From: [Clostridium] hylemonae DSM 15053
Lineage (GTDB): Bacteria; Bacillota; Clostridia; Lachnospirales; Lachnospiraceae
DNA length: 64,000 nucleotides
Reading direction: 5' to 3'
NCBI RefSeq assembly: GCF_008281175.1
Contig: NZ_CP036524.1
Span: 744,001-808,000 of the forward strand
Positions 17,668-26,725 of the stretch are shown in pieces. Made by a program: the position numbers and the translations under genes. Under the pieces are notes generated by a model, which saw nothing but the letters and a program-made list of their open reading frames with translations, was not told where the DNA came from and ran no database searches. Positions within the stretch are counted from its first letter, which is position 1; each line of letters starts with the position of its first letter.

Positions 17668-17706
17668 GCACTTAACAATTCAGACAAAATAAAGGAGGAA
17701 TGGATT

Positions 17707-18696
17707 ATGAAGAGAAACGTAAAGAGAATCATCGGCGCTCTGCTGTGCGCCGCAATGGTAGTTTCCATGGCAGCCTGCGGGTCGAAAGCCAAAGAAGAAG
17801 GCTCTGATTCAGGAAAGGCGGCAAAGACAGAGGGCGATACGATAAAGATCGGTTTTATCCCCTCCGACCTGGCAGGCTTTTTCGCCCAGTTAAAGACGGG
17901 CCTTGAGAAATATGCAAAGGAAGAAGGAAACGTACAGGTAACGACAAAGGAATGTATTGATTCCGCCAAGAAAATTGATGCGATCAATAACTTTGCAAAC
18001 GGCGGATACAATGTGATCATCTGTCATGTGGACAACGCGGTGGCCCTGAAACCGGCCATGGAGCAGGCACAGAGCAAAGGGGTATATTTCTTTGCGTACG
18101 ATACGGATATCGAGGGGGCGGACGGATTCTTCGGCGCCGACAACTATGCGATGGGACAGGTGATCGGCAAGATGCTCTCGGAGTGGGTAAATAAGACATT
18201 TGACAGCTCTGAAGAGGTGCAGTGCGGGATCCTTAACTATGACCCGTTCCCATTCCTCGTAGAGAGAAGAAAGGGAATTGAGGCGGCCATCAAGGAGGAA
18301 GCTCCGAATGTTGTGATCGTAGATTCCCAGCAGGCAGGACTTGAGGACGAAGGTACGTCGGTGGGCAATGCCTGGTTCACAAAATATCCTGATATGAAGG
18401 CGGTCGCGGGCATAAACGACGCAGGCTGTTATGCATTATACCAGGCGTGGAAGTCAAAAGGGAAGGCGGATCAGGACCATGTGGGCATCTTCGGTGTCGA
18501 CGCAAATGAACCTGCGCTTCAGGCGATCAAAGAAGGCGGTATGTACAGAGGCACGGCATCGAGTGATCCGGACAGCGTGACAAAGAATATGATCCAGAAT
18601 GCGCTGGAGGTCTCTAAGAATGGCAAATTGGAAACACGTGATTACCTGTTCGTGCCGGAACCGGTCACGATCGATAATGTAGACGATTTTCTGTAA
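17707..18696 (+). CDS. Sugar ABC transporter substrate-binding lipoprotein (RbsB type)
   Basis: Encodes a 329-residue exported lipoprotein. A signal peptide ends in the lipobox MAAC (Cys 24), followed by a Ser/Lys-rich linker. The mature part is a type-1 periplasmic binding fold: IGFIPSDLAGFF start strand, GGYNVIICHVDNAVAL, YFFAYDTD, GFFGADNYAMGQ, VAGINDAGCYAL and GIFGVDANEPALQAIKEG. The predicted role is capture of a monosaccharide or small polyol outside the membrane for the ATPase and permease genes that follow. AGGAGG is 8 nt before ATG. A consensus promoter with a direct repeat precedes it. The substrate cannot be deduced. Confidence 0.88.
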   Translation: MKRNVKRIIGALLCAAMVVSMAACGSKAKEEGSDSGKAAKTEGDTIKIGFIPSDLAGFFAQLKTGLEKYAKEEGNVQVTTKECIDSAKKIDAINNFANGGYNVIICHVDNAVALKPAMEQAQSKGVYFFAYDTDIEGADGFFGADNYAMGQVIGKMLSEWVNKTFDSSEEVQCGILNYDPFPFLVERRKGIEAAIKEEAPNVVIVDSQQAGLEDEGTSVGNAWFTKYPDMKAVAGINDAGCYALYQAWKSKGKADQDHVGIFGVDANEPALQAIKEGGMYRGTASSDPDSVTKNMIQNALEVSKNGKLETRDYLFVPEPVTIDNVDDFL

Positions 18697-18771
18697 AATG
18701 CGGTAATGAAAATTAGATTTAACTGACTGCGGAATCTTATACATGTAAGGTTCCGCACAGGAGAGGATACT

Positions 18772-20283
18772 ATGAGCGTTATTTTAAAGACGAACAATAT
18801 AGTGAAAACATATCCGGGTGTCATTGCGCTGAATGATGTCTCGATTGAGGTTGAAGAGGGAGAGATCCACGGGCTGATCGGTGAGAACGGCGCCGGAAAA
18901 TCTACGCTGATCAAAACGATAGCAGGCGCCATTGCGCCGGACAGCGGCGTGATCGAGATCGCGGGCAGTACATACAGGATGGTCACACCGGCACAGTCCA
19001 GAAGACTGGGGATAGCGGCGGTCTATCAGGAGTTTAATCTGGCCGGCTCTCTGTCTGTGGCTGAGAATATTTTCTGCGGAGAAAAAGAAGGGCATGGTAT
19101 TATATTCAACAGGAAGGAACTTAATAAAAGAGCGCGGGAAATCCTCGATATGTATGATGTGGACATTGATCCTGCTGTTCTTGTGAAAGAACTTTCGGTT
19201 GCCAAGATGCAGCTCGTTGAGATCGCCAAAGCCATCGCAAGCAAGGCGAAGCTCATCATTATGGACGAGCCCACCGCGCCGCTTACCGACAACGAAGTGA
19301 AGGCGCTGTTTGAGATCATCAGGCAGTTAAAGGAAAGCGGCGTCACGATCGTATATATATCCCACCGTCTTGAGGAGTTATTTGAAATTACGGACAGAAT
19401 CACGGTAATGAGGGACGGGGAGGTAGTGGGAGTGATCAGCACCGGGGACAGTTCCAAAGACCAGCTTATATCGATGATGGTCGGGAGGAGCCTGTCCGAG
19501 GCGTATCCGGGGAGAAAGACAGCTCCCGGCGGCGTCTTGCTTGAACTGAACAAAATTACAGGTATGGGAGACCGGGATATCTCTTTATCGCTCAGAGAGG
19601 GAGAGATATTAGGTCTCGCCGGGCTCGTCGGTTCCGGGAGGACTGAGCTTGCAAGAATGCTGTTTGGACTAGATAAAATCCAGTCGGGCGATATATTTAT
19701 CAAGGGCAGGAAAGTGAATATCAAATCGCCGTGGCAGGCCATCGCCAACGGGATCGGATTTCTGACCGAAGACAGGAAGGCTCAGGGCGTCTCTCTTTCC
19801 CTGTCCATCAAATGGAATATTACCGCAAGTATTCTAAAGCAGATATCAGGGGCGCTCGGCATCATTGACACTGACAAAGAAAATGAGATCGTGGACGGGC
19901 TTCAGAAGTCTCTTTCCATCAAAGCGCCGTCCGTGGAACAGCTCGTCAAAAACCTTTCAGGCGGAAATCAGCAGAAGGTTGCCCTGGCAAAGTGGCTCGC
20001 TTCTGATTCAAAGATCCTGATCATGGACGAGCCGACGAGGGGAATAGACGTTGGGGCAAAGCACGAAATTTATCTTCTTATGAACGCTCTTGCAGAAAGA
20101 GGAGTCGGCATTATCATCATATCCTCGGAGATGGAGGAGATACTTGGAATGAGCGACAGGATGGCAGTGCTGTATGAAGGCAGAGTTTCGGGTATTTTGG
20201 AGAAACCGGAGTTTTCACAGGTGAACGTTATGAAACTTGCGTCCGGGGAACGTTTAAAACAGAAGGAGAGTAAGTGCTTATGA
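18772..20283 (+). CDS. Sugar ABC transporter ATPase, duplicated NBD (RbsA type)
   Basis: Encodes a 503-residue ATPase with two nucleotide-binding domains. The first has Walker [10 protein letters not shown], the signature [15 protein letters not shown] and Walker B IIMDEPTAPL. The second has a degenerate Walker A region (GLVGSGRTE, usual for this family), the signature [10 protein letters not shown] and Walker [15 protein letters not shown]. It energises import by the adjacent permeases. It is the only intact ATPase in the cluster, so it may serve both permease/binding-protein pairs. Its stop codon overlaps the start region of the next gene. Confidence 0.94.
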   Translation: MSVILKTNNIVKTYPGVIALNDVSIEVEEGEIHGLIGENGAGKSTLIKTIAGAIAPDSGVIEIAGSTYRMVTPAQSRRLGIAAVYQEFNLAGSLSVAENIFCGEKEGHGIIFNRKELNKRAREILDMYDVDIDPAVLVKELSVAKMQLVEIAKAIASKAKLIIMDEPTAPLTDNEVKALFEIIRQLKESGVTIVYISHRLEELFEITDRITVMRDGEVVGVISTGDSSKDQLISMMVGRSLSEAYPGRKTAPGGVLLELNKITGMGDRDISLSLREGEILGLAGLVGSGRTELARMLFGLDKIQSGDIFIKGRKVNIKSPWQAIANGIGFLTEDRKAQGVSLSLSIKWNITASILKQISGALGIIDTDKENEIVDGLQKSLSIKAPSVEQLVKNLSGGNQQKVALAKWLASDSKILIMDEPTRGIDVGAKHEIYLLMNALAERGVGIIIISSEMEEILGMSDRMAVLYEGRVSGILEKPEFSQVNVMKLASGERLKQKESKCL

Positions 20284-21287
20284 ATACGGTGAAAAAATAT
20301 TTTAAAGAGTATGCTGTGGTGGTGTTTCTTGCAGCCATACTTATACTGATGAGTATACTGGAGACGGATGCTTTCTTAAGCTTTTCCAATCTTATGAACA
20401 TATTGGACCAGGTGTCGGTGGTAGGGATCCTGACGACCGGAATACTATTCGTGATGCTGTCGGCCGGCATAGACCTGTCGGTTGGCGGGATGATGGCATT
20501 TGCGGGAGTTATGGTAGTGCGGCTTGTTGTGTCGGCCGGTATGCCGTATCCGCTCGCGATCGCGGCTGTGCTCGTTTTATGTATCCTGGTCGGCATGCTG
20601 CAGGGCTATATCATCGTCAGCACAGGGATTTTCCCGATGATAGGGACGCTTGCCATGATGGGGATTCTGTCAGGGGCAGCTTATGTTGTGTCGCAGGGCA
20701 GCTATCTGACCTTTCCGGCAGACATTACCGTTACCTTTCTCGGTCAGGGGCGCGTCGGTCCGGAAGGGTTCCAGATACCGTTTGCGGTCATCATCCTTGA
20801 GGTCATTCTCATAATTGCGTGGTTCATTCTCAATAAAACGTACTTCGGAAGATATTTTTATCTCGTCGGAAGTAATATAGAATCCGCAAGAGTATCGGGC
20901 ATCAACACCCGCGCCGTACAGATCATCTCATATGGGATCTCTGCCCTTGCGGCCGGTTTCGGCGGGGTCATCTACATGTCCCGGATGGCGTCGGGTTCCG
21001 CCCAGATATCGGCGGACGGATGGGAGATGGAATGCCTGACGGCGGCTGTTATCGGCGGCGTCTCTCTTATGGGTGGTGAAGGGAAAGTAAGCAAAGCGTT
21101 TACCGGCGTACTTATCATGGGTGTGCTGAACACTTCCATGATCATGCTCGGCATAGACGCATACTGGCAGAAGATCGTGACCGGACTTGTATTTCTGGCG
21201 GCCGTCTGCTTCGACGGGATCCAGAAGAATATTGCCGCCGGCGCCAAGATGAAGATCGTCGCGGAAAAGGCGGTTCCGGCAAAGTAA
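20280..21287 (+). CDS. Sugar ABC transporter permease (RbsC type)
   Basis: Encodes a 335-residue membrane protein with 8-10 predicted hydrophobic segments and family signatures: MLSAGIDLSVGGMMAF near the N-terminus, YLVGSNIESARVSGINT, and ECLTAAVIGGVSLMGGEGKV. It forms the membrane channel for the transporter with the preceding ATPase. ATG 20280 overlaps the ATPase stop codon (ATGA). An alternative GTG at 20274 is only 5 nt after AAGGAG and is equally possible. Translational coupling is likely. Confidence 0.92.
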   Translation: MNTVKKYFKEYAVVVFLAAILILMSILETDAFLSFSNLMNILDQVSVVGILTTGILFVMLSAGIDLSVGGMMAFAGVMVVRLVVSAGMPYPLAIAAVLVLCILVGMLQGYIIVSTGIFPMIGTLAMMGILSGAAYVVSQGSYLTFPADITVTFLGQGRVGPEGFQIPFAVIILEVILIIAWFILNKTYFGRYFYLVGSNIESARVSGINTRAVQIISYGISALAAGFGGVIYMSRMASGSAQISADGWEMECLTAAVIGGVSLMGGEGKVSKAFTGVLIMGVLNTSMIMLGIDAYWQKIVTGLVFLAAVCFDGIQKNIAAGAKMKIVAEKAVPAK

Positions 21288-21329
21288 AGAAAAATTGATA
21301 TTAACAAAATCATATACGGAGGGAAAACG

Positions 21330-22292
21330 ATGATCAGAACTTACCATAAGCTTTTTGAACCGGAATATAATGAAGTGGCGCCGGAAGTGATCATTGAGCC
21401 TGCAGAGATCATGGATATGGATGATCCGCAAGTATCACGTACACAGCTGAAAATGCAGGCGGTCGCTTTATTTACTTCGGAGTGGAGGAGGAGAACGTGC
21501 TGGCAGGATATGATGAACATCAGGACCAGGAGTGTCCCCTATGAGAGAGAGGGGTATGAGATCCCGTGTACGATCTATGATCCACGTGAAGATCCGGCGG
21601 GCACATTGCTGTATTTTCACGGCGGAGCGTGGAGTATGAATGACCACGAGGTGTATGACCAGGTGCTCAGGGGCATTGCTTTGTTTGGAAAGGTAAGGGT
21701 CATTGCCCCCGACTACCGTCTGGCGCCTGAGTATAAGTTCCCGACAGGCCTGGAAGACTGCTATGCCGCGCTTGCCCACATTGAGAGAGAGAAACTGGCA
21801 GAGGGGAAGCTTTTTATCGGCGGAGACAGCAGCGGCGGTAATTTTGCGGCTGCGGCCGCGCTGATGGCAAGGGACAGGGGGCGTAAGGATATAGCGGGGC
21901 AGGTGCTTATCTATCCGGCGGTCATCATGAATCCTGAACTGCCTCTTAAGTCGGAGCAGCGCTACGGAAGCGGATATTTTCTGGAATACAGGAGCGGCCA
22001 GAAGTTTACGTCCTATTACTTTGACGACTATGAGGAACAGTCGGATCACCCTTATGCCTCGCCTTTGTGTGCCGGCAGCTTGAAGAATCTTCCGCCGGCG
22101 CTTATGATAATGGCAGAGTGTGATCCGCTTCTGGATCAGGAACTGATGTATGCGGCGCGTCTCATTGACGAGGGGACAGATGTTGCGTATAAATATTACG
22201 AGGGCATGATCCATGCGTTTATACACCGTCCTCTGAAAGAAACGATCGATACCTATAAGGCCATCGGCGATTTTATACAAAGCCACGCATGA
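21330..22292 (+). CDS. Alpha/beta hydrolase, HSL-type esterase
   Basis: Encodes a 320-residue cytoplasmic enzyme of the hormone-sensitive-lipase/acetyl-esterase family. The oxyanion-hole motif HGGAW is at about residue 96. The nucleophile Ser is in GGDSSGGNFAAAAA, the Asp in MAECDPLLDQE and the His in GMIHAFIH. There is no signal peptide. Its position between two sugar-transport gene sets suggests it removes acyl groups from an imported sugar conjugate; this is inference. GGAGG precedes the ATG by 8 nt, and the next gene starts 24 nt after the stop. Confidence 0.88.
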   Translation: MIRTYHKLFEPEYNEVAPEVIIEPAEIMDMDDPQVSRTQLKMQAVALFTSEWRRRTCWQDMMNIRTRSVPYEREGYEIPCTIYDPREDPAGTLLYFHGGAWSMNDHEVYDQVLRGIALFGKVRVIAPDYRLAPEYKFPTGLEDCYAALAHIEREKLAEGKLFIGGDSSGGNFAAAAALMARDRGRKDIAGQVLIYPAVIMNPELPLKSEQRYGSGYFLEYRSGQKFTSYYFDDYEEQSDHPYASPLCAGSLKNLPPALMIMAECDPLLDQELMYAARLIDEGTDVAYKYYEGMIHAFIHRPLKETIDTYKAIGDFIQSHA

Positions 22293-22316
22293 TAAGCAGT
22301 CTGGAGGTGAGAGAGT

Positions 22317-23285
22317 ATGCCGGGAAAAATCACACGTGTCTGTTTCGTGATATGCTTAAGCTGCTTTTTGGCGGCATGCTCTTTTGCGGGCAGTTTGGGA
22401 GAAGATACTGCACATAAAGAGAAAACTGCTAAGGGAATGAAGATCGGCGTCTGTATGTCGGATATGACACATACGACTTTTATTGAAATGCTGGATCAGA
22501 TGCACAGGAAGGCCGACAAACTGGGAGTGGAGATCATCGAGTTTTCATCGGACAGCGACCCGGGAAATATGGTGGAAGGGCTGGAAAATTTTATTGCGGC
22601 GGGATGTGATGCCATAATTTTTCAGAATTTTGATCAGGACGCCAGCGAGTATGTCGTAAGTGAAGCGGTAAAAAAGGGTATCATAGTGATCTCATACGAC
22701 AATTACAGTGACGCGGCAACGTACGTATATGTGGCGGACAATGAGAAACTCGGGTTTGCCATCGGGCATATGGCAGGGGACTGGATCAATGAAAACCTGG
22801 GCGGCAGGGCGAATGTCGCGATCTGTGACTATTCACTCATAAATTTTCTGAACAACAGGGCGGATTATATTGAAGAAGGAATACGGGAGCGGGCGCCGGA
22901 GTCTAAAATAGTGGCGAGGCAGGATGCGGGGCTGCTGGACCAGGGGGTGAATTTTGGCGAGATACTGCTGCAGGCGCACCCCGACGTCAACGTAGTCGCG
23001 GGGGTAAATGACAACGGGGTACTCGGGGTAAAAGAAGCGTTTGAATCAGCCCACAAGACGGGCCCTTCCATTGCGATGTTTGGCTGTGACGCGACAGAAG
23101 AAGGGATAAAGGCGATCAGGGAAGACAGCGTCTTTCGGGGGACAGTCTACTTTGACCTGAAGCAGGCAGGCGAGGATATGTTTATGGCGGCAGTGAACGC
23201 ATACCTTGGAGATCCAGGCGAAAAGAGAGTGGTGACATTTCAGATGGTTCCGATTATGAAGGATAATCTGGACATCGTGAAATAG
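22317..23285 (+). CDS. Second sugar-binding lipoprotein (RbsB type)
   Basis: Encodes a 322-residue exported lipoprotein. A short signal peptide ends in LAAC (Cys 21). The mature fold is of the type-1 periplasmic binding family: IGVCMSDMTHTTFIEML, GCDAIIFQNFDQDASEYV, VISYDNYSDAATYV, VADNEKLGFAIGHMAGDWI, VAGVNDNGVLGVKEAF and GCDATEEGIKAIREDS. It differs clearly from the binding protein at 17707 and lies next to its own permease, so the cluster can probably handle two related ligands. GGAGGTG precedes the ATG. Confidence 0.87.
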   Translation: MPGKITRVCFVICLSCFLAACSFAGSLGEDTAHKEKTAKGMKIGVCMSDMTHTTFIEMLDQMHRKADKLGVEIIEFSSDSDPGNMVEGLENFIAAGCDAIIFQNFDQDASEYVVSEAVKKGIIVISYDNYSDAATYVYVADNEKLGFAIGHMAGDWINENLGGRANVAICDYSLINFLNNRADYIEEGIRERAPESKIVARQDAGLLDQGVNFGEILLQAHPDVNVVAGVNDNGVLGVKEAFESAHKTGPSIAMFGCDATEEGIKAIREDSVFRGTVYFDLKQAGEDMFMAAVNAYLGDPGEKRVVTFQMVPIMKDNLDIVK

Positions 23286-23307
23286 ACAGCGGCATCGGAG
23301 GCGGAAT

Positions 23308-24294
23308 ATGGAGCGAGAAGGAAAAGTGAAGAAGGCAGTAAAAATGCTGAGCAGATGGATCGCCCTGATGGCGATCGTCGTTCTCATGTCACTGCTTGAA
23401 TCCAGCTTCAGTACATTTGATAATGTTATGACGATATTCAGGCAGACGTCTATGCTGACAATTATGTCAGTGGGGATGCTCTTTGTCCTGCTCACCGGCG
23501 CCATTGATCTGTCGGTCAGCGGGATCTTGTCATTTGTCGGTGTGTTCACGGCTCTTGCCGCGACAAAGATGGCGCTGCCTCTGCCGGCCGCGGTATTTCT
23601 CGGACTCGTCTGCAGCGCTCTGTTTGGCCTTCTCAATGGTTTTATTGTGACGAAAACAAGGATTCCCGCCCTGATCGGGACACTTGCCATGCAGCAGGTG
23701 ATCCTTGGCATATCCTATACGATCTGCGGCGGCAAGCCGGTATATGGCATATCGCCGTCTTTTAAGCAGATCGCGCGCGCTATGCTTTTCGGGATCATTC
23801 CCATTCCGATCGTGATCACGGTCGTCGTACTCGCGCTCGGTGAATTTCTGCTGAAAAAAACGTATCTCGGCCATTATTTTTATGCGGTTGGAAGTAATGA
23901 AGAGGCCACCAGACTGTCGGGCATCGATACGGATTCTGTCAGGATCGCGGCGTACACGATGAACGGCTTTCTGGCCGGGGTCGCGGGTATCATCATGCTG
24001 GCCAGAGTGAACTCGGGCCAGCCAAAAGCCGGGTCAGGGTATGAGATGGAAGTATTGACTGCGGTAGTCGTGGGCGGGGTGAGGATCACCGGCGGCGAGG
24101 GCCGGATATCTTCTGTTATTGTCGGTTCGCTCATCATGGGCTTCCTGTCAAACGGTATGGTGATTCTTGGATTTAACGAATATTACCAGATTTTGATCAA
24201 AGGTCTTGTGCTGCTCTTTGCGGTGGGGATCGACAGTATGCAGAGGACCGGAGCAGGAGGGCGCAGAAAAAAGATAAAAAGTTATAAGGCGTAA
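23308..24294 (+). CDS. Second sugar ABC permease (RbsC type)
   Basis: Encodes a 328-residue multi-spanning membrane protein with RbsC signatures: VLLTGAIDLSVSGILSFVG, YAVGSNEEATRLSGIDT, and VLTAVVVGGVRITGGEGRI. GGAGG lies just upstream of the ATG. No ATPase of its own follows on this strand; the intact ATPase at 18772 may be shared. Its stop codon is only 4 bp from the stop of the convergent degenerate ATPase gene, with no terminator space between them. Confidence 0.9.
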   Translation: MEREGKVKKAVKMLSRWIALMAIVVLMSLLESSFSTFDNVMTIFRQTSMLTIMSVGMLFVLLTGAIDLSVSGILSFVGVFTALAATKMALPLPAAVFLGLVCSALFGLLNGFIVTKTRIPALIGTLAMQQVILGISYTICGGKPVYGISPSFKQIARAMLFGIIPIPIVITVVVLALGEFLLKKTYLGHYFYAVGSNEEATRLSGIDTDSVRIAAYTMNGFLAGVAGIIMLARVNSGQPKAGSGYEMEVLTAVVVGGVRITGGEGRISSVIVGSLIMGFLSNGMVILGFNEYYQILIKGLVLLFAVGIDSMQRTGAGGRRKKIKSYKA

Positions 24295-24298
24295 GCGG

Positions 24299-25801
24299 TC
24301 ATTTCATATCTATGAGAAGTTCAAACAGGTCGATGGAAAGAGCCTCCTCCCTCGACAGGACGACCGACCGTCCCTGTTTCGATATGATCACAAGTTTGCT
24401 GCAGAGTGTGAGCAGCTCGTATATGTTGTTGGAACGGATGAGTATGCCCATTTTATGCTCCGCCATTTCGTGGATCAAAGCAAATATAGACTGCTGGAGC
24501 AATGGGTCGGCATATATGCCGGGAAATTCGATGTACGAAAAATTCGCTCTGTGAAAGAGCCATTTGTGAAAAGCTGATTTTTTCTGAGTGGCTTCATCTG
24601 TGTCCTTCAGTTTTGTTCTTCTGGACCATCCGGTCTCTTTCCCGTACCATTTATCTAAAATATGCTCCATATAACGTGAAAAATCAGCATTGATACAACC
24701 CATTTTAGAAGTTGGCCTGTAAATGAGAAGCAAATAATTTTCCAGTATGCTTTTTTCGGGATATGTCGCCTCCGCCGCGGCATTCTGCGGAATTACGACC
24801 AGTTCTTTGCCGGGATCATATAATTCGGCTTCCCAGCCGCTGTCTGTTTTATAGTATTTATGTTTCAGTCTTTTGCGTCTTAAATTGACGGAGACGATCA
24901 GCTCCGCCAATTCTTCCGGTATCGAATTTTCTAAGGAAAAGATCCCGACAGTCTCGCTCTCACTGACACTGAGCCGTACAGGCTGCAGGCAGGAACTGCC
25001 GTAGTATGAAAACCGGATCACCGGTCTTCCTGCTTTGATGAGAGGGGTAGAAGAGGCGGAAGTATGCCTCGGTCCCAGCAGCATCCGCATCAGATTTTTC
25101 CTGTCGAAGCTGTCGGAATACATCGTTCCCGCGTTTCTGCCGTCGCGGAGTATAATGATCCGGTCCAGGTACTCGGCCATATAATCTATGGAATTGCACA
25201 CATAGATCACGGATATATTTTTTTCTTTCAGCTTGTTAATGAGAACGGACAGCCGCCGGAAGTCTGTCTCCATATAGGAGTATCCGATCTCGTCCAGCAT
25301 AATGATGTCTTTGCCTGCATAGACGAGCTTTGCGATCTCAATGAGATGTCTTTCAAAGGGGGATAATTCATTTAATTTTGCCGCGGGTGTGATCAAGTCG
25401 TCAATACCGAGGTCTTCTAAAAGTACGGCGATCTCGGCGTTCAGAGAATTGTCATCGATGAGCAGGCTTTTTTTCCTGCCGGTACGCCTGGAGATCATGA
25501 GATTTTCTTTGATCGAAAATCCCGGCATCAGTGTTCCGGTCTGTCCGACATATCCGATATCCAGACACGGCTGCAATGGGGGCAGAAGCTGTGTGACGCG
25601 GGTTTCACTGCGGTATATGGAGCCGGAAGTGATGCCTGCCTGTTCCCTGAGAATGCGCACAAGAAGTTTTACTCCCGAGTTCAGGATACCAAATAACCCG
25701 AGAAACTCGCCCTGCAGAAGATGGAAGGATATGTTCCGCAGAGAACCATAAGTATTAGAAGTAAGATAGATGTTGTTTAGTCTTAGAACTTCTTTTCGCA
25801 T
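24299..25801 (-). CDS. Degenerate RbsA-like ABC protein, probably non-catalytic
   Basis: Encodes a 500-residue protein with the overall layout of a duplicated sugar-ABC ATPase. The start resembles the family (LRLNNIYLTSNTYGSLRNISFHLLQGEFLGLFG), but the first Walker A reads GILNSGVKLL instead of GxxGxGKST. The signature reads ELSPFERHLIEIAKL instead of LSGGQ, although a Walker-B-like IIMLDEIGYS remains. In the second half neither Walker A (VGIFSLENSIPEE) nor a signature is recognisable. The reading frame is intact, so it is conserved rather than decaying. It is the last gene of an operon with a YesM kinase and YesN regulator, which suggests a regulatory or scaffolding role in sugar sensing; that is inference. 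Confidence 0.75.
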   Translation of the reverse strand: MRKEVLRLNNIYLTSNTYGSLRNISFHLLQGEFLGLFGILNSGVKLLVRILREQAGITSGSIYRSETRVTQLLPPLQPCLDIGYVGQTGTLMPGFSIKENLMISRRTGRKKSLLIDDNSLNAEIAVLLEDLGIDDLITPAAKLNELSPFERHLIEIAKLVYAGKDIIMLDEIGYSYMETDFRRLSVLINKLKEKNISVIYVCNSIDYMAEYLDRIIILRDGRNAGTMYSDSFDRKNLMRMLLGPRHTSASSTPLIKAGRPVIRFSYYGSSCLQPVRLSVSESETVGIFSLENSIPEELAELIVSVNLRRKRLKHKYYKTDSGWEAELYDPGKELVVIPQNAAAEATYPEKSILENYLLLIYRPTSKMGCINADFSRYMEHILDKWYGKETGWSRRTKLKDTDEATQKKSAFHKWLFHRANFSYIEFPGIYADPLLQQSIFALIHEMAEHKMGILIRSNNIYELLTLCSKLVIISKQGRSVVLSREEALSIDLFELLIDMK

Positions 25802-25810
25802 GGAGGATAC

Positions 25811-26710
25811 CTACTTGTTTTCTTCCTGATATGCCTGTTTTGGCATCGTTATATGTACCGTTGTTCCAACCATCGGAGTGCTCTCGAGAGCAATGCCGAA
25901 CGAATCTCCGAACAGCAGCTGAATCCGTCTGTGTATATTGGAGAGGGCAATGCCGGTGGTCCGTTCTGAACCCGAAGCGGAAGTGTCGGCCTGCAGATCG
26001 CGGTGTATCATTTCGAGCTGTTCGTAATCAATGCCTTTTCCGTTGTCGCTGATCGACAGAAGAATCCGTTTTTCTGTCTCTGTCACTCTGATGGTGATCT
26101 TACCGCTTGTCAACGTCTCCTCCAATCCGTGGTAAATAGCGTTTTCCACGATGGGCTGTATCGTCAGCTTCGGTATTGCCTGATTGTTAATGGTGTTTCT
26201 GTCGCCGTCGATCATGAATGAAATGGAGAACCGTTCGCCAAACCGGAACTGCTGGATGTGCAGATAGTTGCTTATGTTTGCGAGCTCGTCTTCCAGCGGG
26301 ACGACATCGCCGCCCCGGTTGATATTGTACCGGAAATAGGCGGCCAGGGCTTCCGTCATCTCGGATATCTGCAGAGCGTCATCCAGTTCCGCCTGTGCCC
26401 GTATGCTTTCCAGCGTATTGTACAAAAAATGTGGATTGATCTGGCTCTGAAGGGCCATAAGCTGCGAGCTGCTGTTCAGCTCGTCTTTTCGGTAACTGAT
26501 CATATAATGCTTTTTATACAGATAGAGCAGTTCATCTAACTGCGTCTGGAATGTCATATGTGAATTGGGGGCAGCGTCGGAAAACGTCCCGTTTTTCAGT
26601 GATAAAAGAGTATGGCGCATATACCGGTCTCTTCGTATGGCAGGGAGAGAGAGGAAAAACAGAAGACAAAGGAAGATGGATATGACGCATAACAGTAATA
26701 CCGTATTCAA
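25811..26710 (-). CDS. YesM/LytS-type histidine kinase without extracellular sensor
   Basis: Encodes a 299-residue kinase. One N-terminal membrane segment (LLLCVISIFLCLLFFLSLP) is followed by a short linker. The His_kinase domain has the phospho-acceptor in QSQINPHFLYNTLESIRAQ, and the ATPase domain carries the N box VENAIYHGLE and the G box ISDNGKGI. Typical YesM kinases have two membrane segments around a large sensor; this one has none, so signal must come from a partner. It sits between the regulator gene (16 nt upstream) and the degenerate ABC gene (9 nt downstream). Confidence 0.9.
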   Translation of the reverse strand: MNTVLLLCVISIFLCLLFFLSLPAIRRDRYMRHTLLSLKNGTFSDAAPNSHMTFQTQLDELLYLYKKHYMISYRKDELNSSSQLMALQSQINPHFLYNTLESIRAQAELDDALQISEMTEALAAYFRYNINRGGDVVPLEDELANISNYLHIQQFRFGERFSISFMIDGDRNTINNQAIPKLTIQPIVENAIYHGLEETLTSGKITIRVTETEKRILLSISDNGKGIDYEQLEMIHRDLQADTSASGSERTTGIALSNIHRRIQLLFGDSFGIALESTPMVGTTVHITMPKQAYQEENK

Positions 26711-26725
26711 ATGAAGATTCCTCCT

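Larger units (their letters stand above)
17097..17706. other. 610-nt intergenic region between the MutS2-like gene and the sugar-uptake cluster
   Basis: No protein gene is convincing here. It holds a divergent arrangement. On the minus strand there is a strong promoter, a roughly 240-nt transcript with a terminator, and a second terminator-like hairpin (AGGACCACA 17179-17187 with TGTGGTCCT 17224-17232) before the MutS2-like gene. On the plus side there is an 8-bp palindrome (AAGACAGG 17562-17569, CCTGTCTT 17580-17587), a direct repeat and the promoter of the binding-protein gene. These are listed separately. Confidence 0.7.
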
